Positions 38,804 through 46,682 of a stretch of 46,682 bases of DNA are shown here, in pieces (within the stretch, counting starts at the first letter, position 1; every line of letters starts with the position of its first letter). A program made the position numbers and the translations under genes. The DNA lies in the IMG/VR virus record IMGVR_UViG_3300021504_000002, positions 1 to 46,682 of that record. One strand, 5' to 3'. Source of the stretch: a virus. The notes beneath the pieces are model-generated. The model was not told where the DNA came from. It did not search any database and was given only the letters and a program-made list of their open reading frames with translations.

Positions 38804-39234
38804 TGCAAGAATACTACCCTCCTTTGACAGGGGAAGAGGTTCCGTATACTGTACCAGCATACCACAAAGTGTCTAGAGAAAGTAACCAGCTAGTTATGGT
38901 TTCTAAGTTTGCTAATGGAGATGAGCAACGCAGACTGATATGGGAGCGTCCTAGAAAAATAATTACTGTCCAACATAAGATGATCAAGTATGATTATTAC
39001 GAACTATTGAAAGACTTTTACGAAGATCACAACGGGCCTTTTCTTCCTTTTATAGTATGGTTTAGGTACAGCTTTGATGGTTTTGATTGGGAGCCAGAGG
39101 AATGGCCTGAAGAATACAAGTTTAGGTTTTCAGAGACAGAAGGGTTCAAAGTAGAAGATATAAAGGGAATATGGTACACTGTAAATGTCAAACTAATAGA
39201 GACTAACGAGCACAGGCTCGATCCACCTAACTAG
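38803..39234 (+). CDS. Minor tail protein (M-like)
   Basis: 143 residues overlapping the tape measure stop by 1 base. 'RRLIWERPRKIITVQHKMI' and 'FYEDHNGPFLPFIVWF' look like the beta-rich distal tail proteins of lambda M/DUF2460 type. The position between tape measure and L-like gene is that of lambda M. Confidence 0.65.
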   Translation: MQEYYPPLTGEEVPYTVPAYHKVSRESNQLVMVSKFANGDEQRRLIWERPRKIITVQHKMIKYDYYELLKDFYEDHNGPFLPFIVWFRYSFDGFDWEPEEWPEEYKFRFSETEGFKVEDIKGIWYTVNVKLIETNEHRLDPPN

Positions 39235-39253
39235 GCACAAGGCAATAATCAAG

Positions 39254-39916
39254 ATGAGAGAAATAGACCAGTTTTATCTAGACGAACTTAAAAAGCATCA
39301 GTATATTCCTACTATTCTTCTAAAACTTGAGCTTAGGTACGAAGACTTACCCACTCCTGAAGGGAGTAATTTTATTCCAGAAGATCTTTATTACACTAGT
39401 TGGCCTGCAAAGCTAGGGGGCCTATATGAGCCTCTAGGGATGGACTTCAGGTCTATAAACTATGGGAGTTCCTCTATTGTTGACAATGTTTCTCTAGAGT
39501 TGAATGACGTAGAATATGAACTGTATGATAAGTTCGATCAGCTAGATATTAACGAAGATCAAAAAATAACAATAACGGCTGCTACACTAAATCAGACTAC
39601 AAAAGATCTAGAAAACAACACTATCATATGGGTAGGGTATTTAAGCGGTTGGACGTATAACCAAGGGATTCTAAAAGTTAAGGCTGTCTCCGTTTTTGAC
39701 AACTGGAGATCTAAAACAACAAACAAGTTTACAAATAGCTGCAGATGGAAAAAGTTCAAAGGGGAGGAGTGTGGTTATGTTGGTGGCAAAAAAACTTGTG
39801 ATAGAAGCTACGACACCTGTAAAAGCTACAATAACAAAGAGAATTTTGGGGGCTTCAGGTGGATAGCTAATGCCAAGGCCAAGCCGGGGTATGGAGGGAA
39901 TGACAAGAAAGAATAG
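39254..39916 (+). CDS. Minor tail protein (L-like, Fe-S type)
   Basis: 220 residues; start ATG with a weak site, in the lambda L position. The C-terminal region has four cysteines in the L-like order: 'SCRWKKFKGEECGYVGGK', 'KTCDRSYDTCKSY', followed by 'NFGGFRWI'. In lambda gpL this set binds a 4Fe-4S cluster; the same is expected here. The N-terminal beta part joins the tail tip to the tube. Confidence 0.8.
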   Translation: MREIDQFYLDELKKHQYIPTILLKLELRYEDLPTPEGSNFIPEDLYYTSWPAKLGGLYEPLGMDFRSINYGSSSIVDNVSLELNDVEYELYDKFDQLDINEDQKITITAATLNQTTKDLENNTIIWVGYLSGWTYNQGILKVKAVSVFDNWRSKTTNKFTNSCRWKKFKGEECGYVGGKKTCDRSYDTCKSYNNKENFGGFRWIANAKAKPGYGGNDKKE

Positions 39917-39927
39917 TGAGGGGTTTG

Positions 39928-40371
39928 ATGGGAGCGTCTAAACAATTTAGTCTGTGTCAAGAATATTTGTCAGCATGCAAATTTAAAACATATCGGGTAG
40001 GAGCTTTTCTAGAGGATTCTAATAGGTTTGTGGACTGTGCTAGTTTTATAGGAGACTATGCAACAAAAGTGCTAGGAGATCTAAACAGCATGCCAGATAA
40101 TTATGAGCGCTTGTGCAAAGAGTACTTTAACAATAAAGAAGCTAGCTTAGACAGCTTCTACTCTTTTATAAAGAGCAAGACTGAGCTTCTTCCAGAAGGT
40201 AACATATACGTTGGGGACATAATGGTAATGTTTTCTAACAAAGGAGAGATTATGGCCACAGGAATAAACGCTGGCAACGCCAAGGCAATCATAATTACTG
40301 AAGACTTGGGGGCAGTTTCGACTATGTATGGCACATATGCCTCATACGAGGGTCGAAGATGGCTTCAGTAA
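39928..40371 (+). CDS. K-like tail-tip protein, NlpC/P60-type but lacking the usual His
   Basis: 147 residues from the ATG at 39928 (GAGGGG upstream); a GTG at 39916 is possible. The catalytic Cys region 'FVDCASFIGDYATKVLG' (C37) and 'YVGDIMVMFS' fit NlpC/P60 peptidases found in lambda K proteins. Where the family normally has 'H-V-G-I', this protein has 'A-T-G-I' (A110), so the usual His is missing. It may have lost hydrolase activity or use another residue. It lies between L-like and J-like genes, the standard place. Confidence 0.65.
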   Translation: MGASKQFSLCQEYLSACKFKTYRVGAFLEDSNRFVDCASFIGDYATKVLGDLNSMPDNYERLCKEYFNNKEASLDSFYSFIKSKTELLPEGNIYVGDIMVMFSNKGEIMATGINAGNAKAIIITEDLGAVSTMYGTYASYEGRRWLQ

Positions 40372-43238
40372 TAGCTTTAGGTGTAGGCGCACTAGCGACC
40401 GCCTTAACTGGAACAGCAGTCTCTGCTGGAGTTTTATCAGCTACAGCAGCTGCCTTTATAGTAGCAGGATCACAAGTGTTAGGTACTGTCTTGGCCTCGC
40501 ATCTTTCTTCTGACGGAGAGGAGGCTGTTGGGGCGGACAATTTGTCTGTTAATACTATCAGCGGTCAAAGAACCATTCCTGTTTTGTACGGAGAACATAG
40601 AGTTGGTGGTAATGATCTTTTTATAGGGACGACTGATGATAGCGTAGTTATTTTACAGGGTCTGTGTGAGGGAAAGATAAAAGGAATAAAAGAGATTCCT
40701 CTTCCAGATGACGACGATCGAACAACCCTAGCTATATTTTTAAACGGGCAGCCCATTTATGAGTTTGACACAACTTGGTATGTAAGAGTTAAAACAGGGA
40801 CAGAAGGATTGCCATACACAGATAAGTATGAAAAAAGGGCTGGTAATAAAGTAGCTACAACAGTCATGAAAGGGGAAGAAGACCAAACAGCGATAGAATG
40901 GGTTACAGATCTTTTCCCTGAAGCCGACGACAACTATATAAACTTAGCATATATTGCCTTTAGAGTTAAAGCCGAAGGGGCTTCCTCTTTACAAAAAAGA
41001 GAAGTGATTGTAGAGGGGAAGATAGTGAAGAACTTTACTGTGGCAGGGGATCCCGAGGTATACAGCAGAAATGCTGTATTGATTCTATATGATTACCTTA
41101 CCAACACCAGATATGGCCTTGGATGGAAAAAGGAACAGATTGACAAACCTTCTTGGATTTCTGCTTATAATTATGTTAATTTAAAGGGCTTGGAAATCAA
41201 CTTTGCTGTGACTGGAGAAATGAAGTCTCAGGCTGTTATAGATAACATATTGAAATATTTTAACGGCGAGCTTTCATGGTGGAATGATAAGATATATCTT
41301 AGTTATAGAGACATTGATTATGAGACCGAGTCTTTTAATATAACAGACAAGGATATTCAGGTTGATGAAAACGGTCCTATGCTTAGCATTAATCAAGCTG
41401 ACAGAACTTCAGTTATACGTAACATAAGAGTTAGATATATGGTTATTGACGATCCGGATGTGACTTCGTCTGAAGCTCCTACTTATAATTTTTTTCTAGA
41501 TGATTTTATATTAGGAGAGGCCAAGGACTCTAGCCTTGATCAGAAAGACACAATTACTCAGCTTGATTGCCCTGGGTTTTTTAAGAAAAAGCACGCCACC
41601 TCTCTTGGGACTTACGTTTTAAAGAGGAGCGAATTTAACAGGACCTATTCAATGTCGTTAAGGCCTGAGAACATAGAAATAGCTGTGGGAGACCTTGGGA
41701 CTATCAACATCGACTGCGGGCCTGAAATAAGAGACCAAAAGGTTAGAGCCATTCAAAGTAACACAGGAATGGACGGTAGCTGTAGTATGGTTTTTCTAAG
41801 AGAAGATGATGAGATATATGAAGAGTTTGAGACGCTTGACAAACTCGAGTCCCTAGAAGATGTGTCAGCGGACTATATAAACAACCCTCCTCCAGTAACT
41901 GATGTAGTTATTTCAGAAGAAACATACCACTACAGGCTCAGATCTTATTCAAGAGTTGTTGTCGAATACTCAATTCCTACTGATAAAACCAAAACCCCTC
42001 ATGTGGACTATAGTTGGTTCAGCCATGCTGATATAAATGTAGCTTTTGACCCATATATATCAGATGACGACAACCCTGACAATCCAGACGAAGTAAGGGC
42101 GTCTTTTGCAGACCCTTGGATAGCTGTTTATTCAGGTCCTAACGCTGCAGAGTACGCTAACAACTCTGAACCTGGGGATATAATATACTTGCTAGATTCT
42201 GGAGAAACTTATCATATTATAGAAAACGAAGGAAACGGGATCAAGCTTAGCTCGTGGGAGTTTGGCTTTGATAGGCAGCAGTTTAGACTTATCAAAAGAG
42301 ACTCTTTAAAAACGATCAGTGGTTCAAAAACTAGAGCTATGATAGACCCAGCCGAAGAAGGTAAGACTTACTATATAGCGCCAATATCTGTTTCAACTTC
42401 TGGTGCTGTGCAGGATTATGGCACGGAGACTATGTATGAATATACGGTCGATGGAGTTTCCAAGCAAAAACCTATTGCTATAGAGTTTTTTAGTGCAGGG
42501 TTCAATGCCCAAGGGCTAACCTATAGCATCTTGCCGAGCTATTTAGATAAAGGAGTTGATGTTTACGGTTATGAGCTTAGACGGGGGTTTGATTTCTCAA
42601 CTGGAGTCAAAATAGCCTCTACTAAGACAGGTGGTGGCGTAATAGCTGACGTACTGCCTCCTAGTAATAAAAATTCTATATGGGCTTCAGCAGTTGGGGA
42701 CAACGGATTATATGCAAGCACTCCGTTTAGGTTGGTTACTAGCGATGGGGACAGTGACTATATGCCGATGGGTTCTTCGGTAGCAGCGTCTAAGCCCTTA
42801 ACGCTCAGCATAGAAAGTTCAGAGAACATTGAAATTCCCGGGGGCTATACATTAAGATGTGCTCAAACAGATGGTAATCTTCATGGTTACGCAATTTTTA
42901 ACCCCATTACTCTTTTTGACCCTCCTCGCGTTGACAAGTTTCCTAATTACACAAAAGGAATTTACTTAGAGCTAGAATATGGTGTTTCAACAGACAACAA
43001 CGACCCCTACATAGGTCCAGCACTGAACATAGAAACTTCAGTTTCTTTCATTCACAATGGGGTTAGCAGCCACTATGTAGGTAATGCCACTACTCATTTT
43101 GTAAGTGGCGTAGGTTCTCAAATAAGAATTAGAATAGATATCACCGATCCTTACGAAAAGACACACTCTACGGTTCTTCTGTCGGCAGGATTGAGAGTTT
43201 ATCAGAGAATGTTCAGATGGTCTGATTTTATGAGGTAG
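40359..43238 (+). CDS. J-like tail tip / host-specificity protein
   Basis: 959 residues, overlapping the K-like gene by 13 bases. The first ~55 residues are a Gly/Ala-rich hydrophobic segment (IALGVGALATALTGTAVSAG), as in lambda I, so I and J functions may be fused. Then 'SGQRTIPVLYGEHRVGGND', 'GLCEGKIKGIKEIPLPDDD' and 'ILYDYLTNTRYGLGW' are typical of J-type central tip proteins, followed by fibronectin-like beta domains. It would contact the host receptor and trigger DNA release. Confidence 0.85.
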   Translation: MASVIALGVGALATALTGTAVSAGVLSATAAAFIVAGSQVLGTVLASHLSSDGEEAVGADNLSVNTISGQRTIPVLYGEHRVGGNDLFIGTTDDSVVILQGLCEGKIKGIKEIPLPDDDDRTTLAIFLNGQPIYEFDTTWYVRVKTGTEGLPYTDKYEKRAGNKVATTVMKGEEDQTAIEWVTDLFPEADDNYINLAYIAFRVKAEGASSLQKREVIVEGKIVKNFTVAGDPEVYSRNAVLILYDYLTNTRYGLGWKKEQIDKPSWISAYNYVNLKGLEINFAVTGEMKSQAVIDNILKYFNGELSWWNDKIYLSYRDIDYETESFNITDKDIQVDENGPMLSINQADRTSVIRNIRVRYMVIDDPDVTSSEAPTYNFFLDDFILGEAKDSSLDQKDTITQLDCPGFFKKKHATSLGTYVLKRSEFNRTYSMSLRPENIEIAVGDLGTINIDCGPEIRDQKVRAIQSNTGMDGSCSMVFLREDDEIYEEFETLDKLESLEDVSADYINNPPPVTDVVISEETYHYRLRSYSRVVVEYSIPTDKTKTPHVDYSWFSHADINVAFDPYISDDDNPDNPDEVRASFADPWIAVYSGPNAAEYANNSEPGDIIYLLDSGETYHIIENEGNGIKLSSWEFGFDRQQFRLIKRDSLKTISGSKTRAMIDPAEEGKTYYIAPISVSTSGAVQDYGTETMYEYTVDGVSKQKPIAIEFFSAGFNAQGLTYSILPSYLDKGVDVYGYELRRGFDFSTGVKIASTKTGGGVIADVLPPSNKNSIWASAVGDNGLYASTPFRLVTSDGDSDYMPMGSSVAASKPLTLSIESSENIEIPGGYTLRCAQTDGNLHGYAIFNPITLFDPPRVDKFPNYTKGIYLELEYGVSTDNNDPYIGPALNIETSVSFIHNGVSSHYVGNATTHFVSGVGSQIRIRIDITDPYEKTHSTVLLSAGLRVYQRMFRWSDFMR

Positions 43239-43242
43239 ACAA

Positions 43243-46170
43243 ATGGCTAATTACAACGAGGCAAACCCTAGCATAGATCATGGGTGGCCTGATGACATAG
43301 AAAGCATAAGAGAGAACAATTCCCTGGCTAGGTCTAAGTTTCTAGGAGATACCGAGCCTGTGATAGACTCTACCGGGCCTGATGGAACGTTGTGGCCTGG
43401 GGGTGGCGATCTTTCTCCTTTGCAATGGTGGGGCGACAACCTAGAAAAAATACTGAAAATAAGAAAGTTAGACAATCTTGGATGGGTCAAGTTGATCAAT
43501 CTAGATCCAGCCATGATTGATTCAGAGAACCGGATGGAAGTTTTTTTGTCTGATCTGCAGAGAAACCCTAATATAATAAACGACCAGATTTCCTACCCTC
43601 TAGCTATTTCTACCCAGTATGTAAGGGCCTCTGAAACTATTATTAACCCAATCGTTATAAAGCCCGGATATGTAGAAGCTGACCATCTAAAAGTTCATGA
43701 AGATTTTGAAGCAGATGTCTTGGTGTGCAGGCTACTAACCGTTCATGAGATAGCAAAAGTTTATGGGCAAATAGGGACTCAGTTTGAACCCGTACCCTTG
43801 CTCTATGTTAATGATATAGGGGATGCGGATGATAGGGTTTTTCTTATATGGGGTCAAACTGTTGATACTGTATATATAGACGCGACAACTGGGAACATAG
43901 GTCAGGTTAACTCCGACAACATAAACAACGCGTGGCACACCAATTCTAGAACAATACATGCTGATGAGGTGGTTTCTTCTGGAATTAGTGTAGACACCGT
44001 AACCGTAAACGCTTCTGGAGTTCTGCATGGGTCTGATGTTTCTGTTGGGTTTGATGTTATTTGTTTAGGAGGCGTTCAAAGTGAATACAACTTTTTAAAC
44101 CCCTTGGCAGAGGATGTATTTACAAACGTCAAGACTAACATAAGAAACCCATTTGTAGATGTGTTAACTATAAACTTTGACATGAAAGGTCCTGATCTTC
44201 CAGTAGTTGGCGGTAACATAGACTTAACAAACTTTACCACTATTACCATAAAAGATGCTGCATTAACTGGAAGCACAACGGCTGAGTTTCTTGGGGTTCA
44301 TAACCAGCTTACCGTTAGTGAAGATGCTGTTTTTTATAAAAATCTTTTTATGAGAGATGGTGGTGGTGTTGACAGGGCTTCAATAGGTTCTGATGGAACT
44401 TTTTCGTCGTATACCACTACTGCTCTTAGGCTTATAGATTTGGCTGCTGGCACTGACTATGTTAATATAGGAAGAGACACAACTACTTTTAAGCACCCCC
44501 CTACCTCGATAACAACAGAGACGGTCGTTATCAACAATGAAAGCGGTAATATCGAGTCTATAGGGTCTTTTAAAACTACAGGGGGAAGTTTTACGACAGA
44601 CGCTGGTAGCTTTAGGGCAGATTTAGGAGGGTTCAGCACAGAGTGGGGAAATGTGCTCGTTGAAAGGGGGGATATTGACGCTCCGCTAGGGACTGTGTCC
44701 GCAGACAGCGGCGTTTTTGATTCACTTACTACTGTTACCCTAAATATCACAGGACCTCTTATTCTAGACGATCTGACAGTCATTAACCTTATAGCAACCA
44801 CGATAGTGACCGATACTCTTACCGCTACTACTCTTAACATTACAAATTTGGTCGTTGATACAATAACTAGCACAGTGCGAATAGCTGGTAATTTGATTAC
44901 TGCAAACACGGTGTTAACAGCGGAAGCAACCATATCTGGGTTGTTAACGGTTAGAAATGTTACTGTAACTCAATCTTTAAATGCCCCGACGATAACTGGG
45001 ACCAATGTGAACGCGACTACTGTTACTACAGACAATCTAGTAGTGACCAACCCTATTACCTTTACGGATCTAGCAGTGTCTACACTTACTGCCTCCACAA
45101 GCATTGAAACAGTTGATCTAACGGTAACAGGCTCGCTAACAATAGGATCTCTTACCTCCCTAACAGTCGGAACGTTAATAGCGACAGACATTGCAACTGA
45201 CACTATAGTAGTTAACACTCTCATGACAGCAGGTACTATTAACGTAGTAACCGCCAATATTAGCGGGACCATGACAGCGCTGGCTGTTGACGCCACTACT
45301 GTTGACGCCACTACTGCTGATATTAGCGGGACTATGACAGCAGGTAAGGTGGTAGGGCAGAACACTGGTGTTACGAATCGTTCCGACTTCACTGAGATAG
45401 CTGTTGGTAGAATGTATGGTAAGCAGGGGTGGTCAAGTCTGGGCATTGAAAGCACTGATGTAAACGTTGAAGCTACCGTAGAGGGCGGGATTGTCTACGG
45501 TGGCAACTTGAAAGTTATTGCCAAGCCTGATGGTGGTGGTGTCCTTAGAAACGGCAAGCTAATAGCATACGACATAGATACTACTACGCTAACCACAGAA
45601 GGTAACTTATATGTGCAAGGGTCGATCTTTTGTAATGACAAAGTTATTCACGATTTACCCCCAGCGTCTAAATCTTCTAGTGGCAATGGATCTTTTTACA
45701 AGACGTCTAGTTTTGATTTTAGACCTACTACACACGAAGACTTGTGGACTTCGGTTATTACTCAGGTTGGGTCAGCACCTCTAGACGATCCTTCTAGTAG
45801 GGTACACAGGGCTTGCAACAAAATATTTTTGCCAAAAGGAGAATATAGTATTAAAGCAGATGTCTCTTTTTCTCTTAGTTCTCCTGAGTCGGGTGGCAAT
45901 TTTCTAATAGAGATAACCTCTGATTTGTCTTTGGATTCTAGAAGTCTTATCCTTGGCACTGAAGCTGAGTACAGCTATCACTCTTATCTTGATGGAACGG
46001 ACTCTTTAGTGATGGATACAGCGTATCTATGTGGGGGCGCATCATCATCCCTAGAAATAGAAATGCCAGAAGATGGCAACGTTTATTACTATATCAGGGG
46101 TGAAAAAAACAATAAAAAGGATAAATTCAACGTTGTTTCTGGCTATACTATTGAAATTAATAAATTATAG
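43243..46170 (+). CDS. Repeat-rich tail fibre 2
   Basis: 975 residues, starting 4 bases after the J-like stop. N-terminal part 'YNEANPSIDHGWPDDIESIRE' to about residue 100 is Trp-rich and may attach to the tail tip. Residues about 340-730 are Thr/Val/Ile/Asn/Ala-rich strands such as 'TTVTTDNLVVTNPITF' and 'IATDIATDTIVVNTLMT', a beta-helix pattern related in style to the 1376-residue fibre. Repeats ISGTM, DATTVDATTADISG occur near 690-710. The last ~130 residues are mixed and end 'VVSGYTIEINKL', a likely globular tip. Confidence 0.75.
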   Translation: MANYNEANPSIDHGWPDDIESIRENNSLARSKFLGDTEPVIDSTGPDGTLWPGGGDLSPLQWWGDNLEKILKIRKLDNLGWVKLINLDPAMIDSENRMEVFLSDLQRNPNIINDQISYPLAISTQYVRASETIINPIVIKPGYVEADHLKVHEDFEADVLVCRLLTVHEIAKVYGQIGTQFEPVPLLYVNDIGDADDRVFLIWGQTVDTVYIDATTGNIGQVNSDNINNAWHTNSRTIHADEVVSSGISVDTVTVNASGVLHGSDVSVGFDVICLGGVQSEYNFLNPLAEDVFTNVKTNIRNPFVDVLTINFDMKGPDLPVVGGNIDLTNFTTITIKDAALTGSTTAEFLGVHNQLTVSEDAVFYKNLFMRDGGGVDRASIGSDGTFSSYTTTALRLIDLAAGTDYVNIGRDTTTFKHPPTSITTETVVINNESGNIESIGSFKTTGGSFTTDAGSFRADLGGFSTEWGNVLVERGDIDAPLGTVSADSGVFDSLTTVTLNITGPLILDDLTVINLIATTIVTDTLTATTLNITNLVVDTITSTVRIAGNLITANTVLTAEATISGLLTVRNVTVTQSLNAPTITGTNVNATTVTTDNLVVTNPITFTDLAVSTLTASTSIETVDLTVTGSLTIGSLTSLTVGTLIATDIATDTIVVNTLMTAGTINVVTANISGTMTALAVDATTVDATTADISGTMTAGKVVGQNTGVTNRSDFTEIAVGRMYGKQGWSSLGIESTDVNVEATVEGGIVYGGNLKVIAKPDGGGVLRNGKLIAYDIDTTTLTTEGNLYVQGSIFCNDKVIHDLPPASKSSSGNGSFYKTSSFDFRPTTHEDLWTSVITQVGSAPLDDPSSRVHRACNKIFLPKGEYSIKADVSFSLSSPESGGNFLIEITSDLSLDSRSLILGTEAEYSYHSYLDGTDSLVMDTAYLCGGASSSLEIEMPEDGNVYYYIRGEKNNKKDKFNVVSGYTIEINKL

Positions 46171-46207
46171 TCGTATACTTTAAAAAAGAACTACAATAGG
46201 AGAACGT

Positions 46208-46682
46208 ATGGCTACAATAGTGTATTTAGAGGGTGAGACTACACAGGAGTTTGTTGCTTCTGGAGATTTTGAAAAAGCGCAGGTTTTTGCCCTTGGGACT
46301 GTTGGTGCCCCAACCTCTAACCTAGCTGAGTATTCTATTTCTAGTGGCGGCTTTTTGATAGGCTCGATAGTAAGAGGAACCAGAGAAGTATATTTAGAAG
46401 GGGAAATAACTACAGAGTTTGAGCCTTCTGGTCGCCTAAGCGTGGTCTTGTCCAGTATGAAGGGAGAGTCAACTCAAGGCAGTCACGCTACAGGGGTAGC
46501 AACAATTGTTATTCAAGAGGAGGTTGAGGGCGAAGCTGTACAATATTCAGAAGGGTACGGTATTGTAAACGAGCAACAACGGTTAACTGGCGAGGCTGTA
46601 CAGTTAACTTATGGCGAGCTAGCTAAAATTAGACAAACAGAGAGGCTAGAGGGGTCAGAACCAGAATGGTTCTCTTGGGGGT
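46208..46682 (+). CDS. Start of repeat-rich fibre, 3' end cut by window
   Basis: Starts after ATAGGAGAACGT and reads at least 158 residues to the window end. It opens MATIVYLEGETTQEF and soon shows the G-E-A-V-Q repeats of the gene at 2-1840, including SEPEWF near the end. It is therefore likely the N-terminal part of that fibre. A 26-base stretch (46589-46614) is identical to 47-72 at the other end. Direct joining of the two ends gives a TAA at the junction, so some bases are missing or the junction is wrong. Confidence 0.7.
   Translation, partial: MATIVYLEGETTQEFVASGDFEKAQVFALGTVGAPTSNLAEYSISSGGFLIGSIVRGTREVYLEGEITTEFEPSGRLSVVLSSMKGESTQGSHATGVATIVIQEEVEGEAVQYSEGYGIVNEQQRLTGEAVQLTYGELAKIRQTERLEGSEPEWFSWG

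Noticed and set aside
44457-45455. Long minus-strand open frames opposite the 975-residue fibre
   Set aside because: Antisense to a repeat-rich gene; their composition reflects the repeated codons of the fibre, and no start site is present.
46682-46682. Perfect circular closure of the window
   Set aside because: Joining the last base to the first gives TAA in the frame from 46208 and does not restore the frame of 2-1840.

Overview
The window is most of a tailed double-stranded DNA bacteriophage genome (Caudoviricetes). The tail genes follow the lambda order (tube, G/GT, tape measure, M, L, K, J), so the particle is probably a siphovirus with a long non-contractile tail. The DNA is A+T-rich, and Shine-Dalgarno sites are strong and densely packed. 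The lambda-like tail tip and the SSB acidic tail suggest a Gram-negative host, but nothing fixes the species. I found no integrase, no rRNA or tRNA and no CRISPR array, and no convincing endolysin.

Layout. (1) 1-6822, plus strand: distal tail genes. These are the end of a repeat fibre whose start is probably the gene at 46208 at the far end of the window, two small structural genes, and a 1376-residue fibre. (2) 6870-12777, minus strand: the early/replication module. In transcription order it has a 427-residue protein with an internal duplication, two small unknowns, a PD-(D/E)XK nuclease, a RecT-like annealing protein, SSB, a winged-helix replication protein, a DnaC-like helicase loader and a small XRE-type regulator. 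(3) 12780-13700: a control region on both sides of the small terminase gene. It holds two outward-facing promoters with nearly the same architecture. (4) 13707-23252: the packaging ATPase, then about 7.9 kb of mostly unrecognised small genes plus a DNA methyltransferase, then the terminase nuclease. (5) 23255-30014: portal, an exported coiled-coil protein, Mu F-like head protein, then RusA resolvase, several tiny membrane proteins and thymidylate kinase. (6) 30228-40371: protease/scaffold, two paralogous decoration proteins, major capsid, connector and completion proteins, tail tube, frameshifted tail chaperone, tape measure and tail-tip proteins. (7) 40359-46682: J-like tip protein, a 975-residue fibre, and the start of the repeat fibre that runs off the window.

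The most notable features are: a terminase large subunit split cleanly into ATPase and nuclease genes about 7.9 kb apart; a methyltransferase that needs a -1 shift at a T TTT TTA heptamer directly before its stop codon; a pair of near-identical promoter/operator modules with the 17-bp pattern ATCAAC-N3-AATTAATT, found again near 27.95 kb; three long repeat-rich fibre genes; and a family of 31-37 residue hydrophobic micro-proteins. Both window ends lie in the same kind of repeat gene, but joining the ends directly puts a stop codon at the junction. Either some sequence is missing between them or the junction is wrong.
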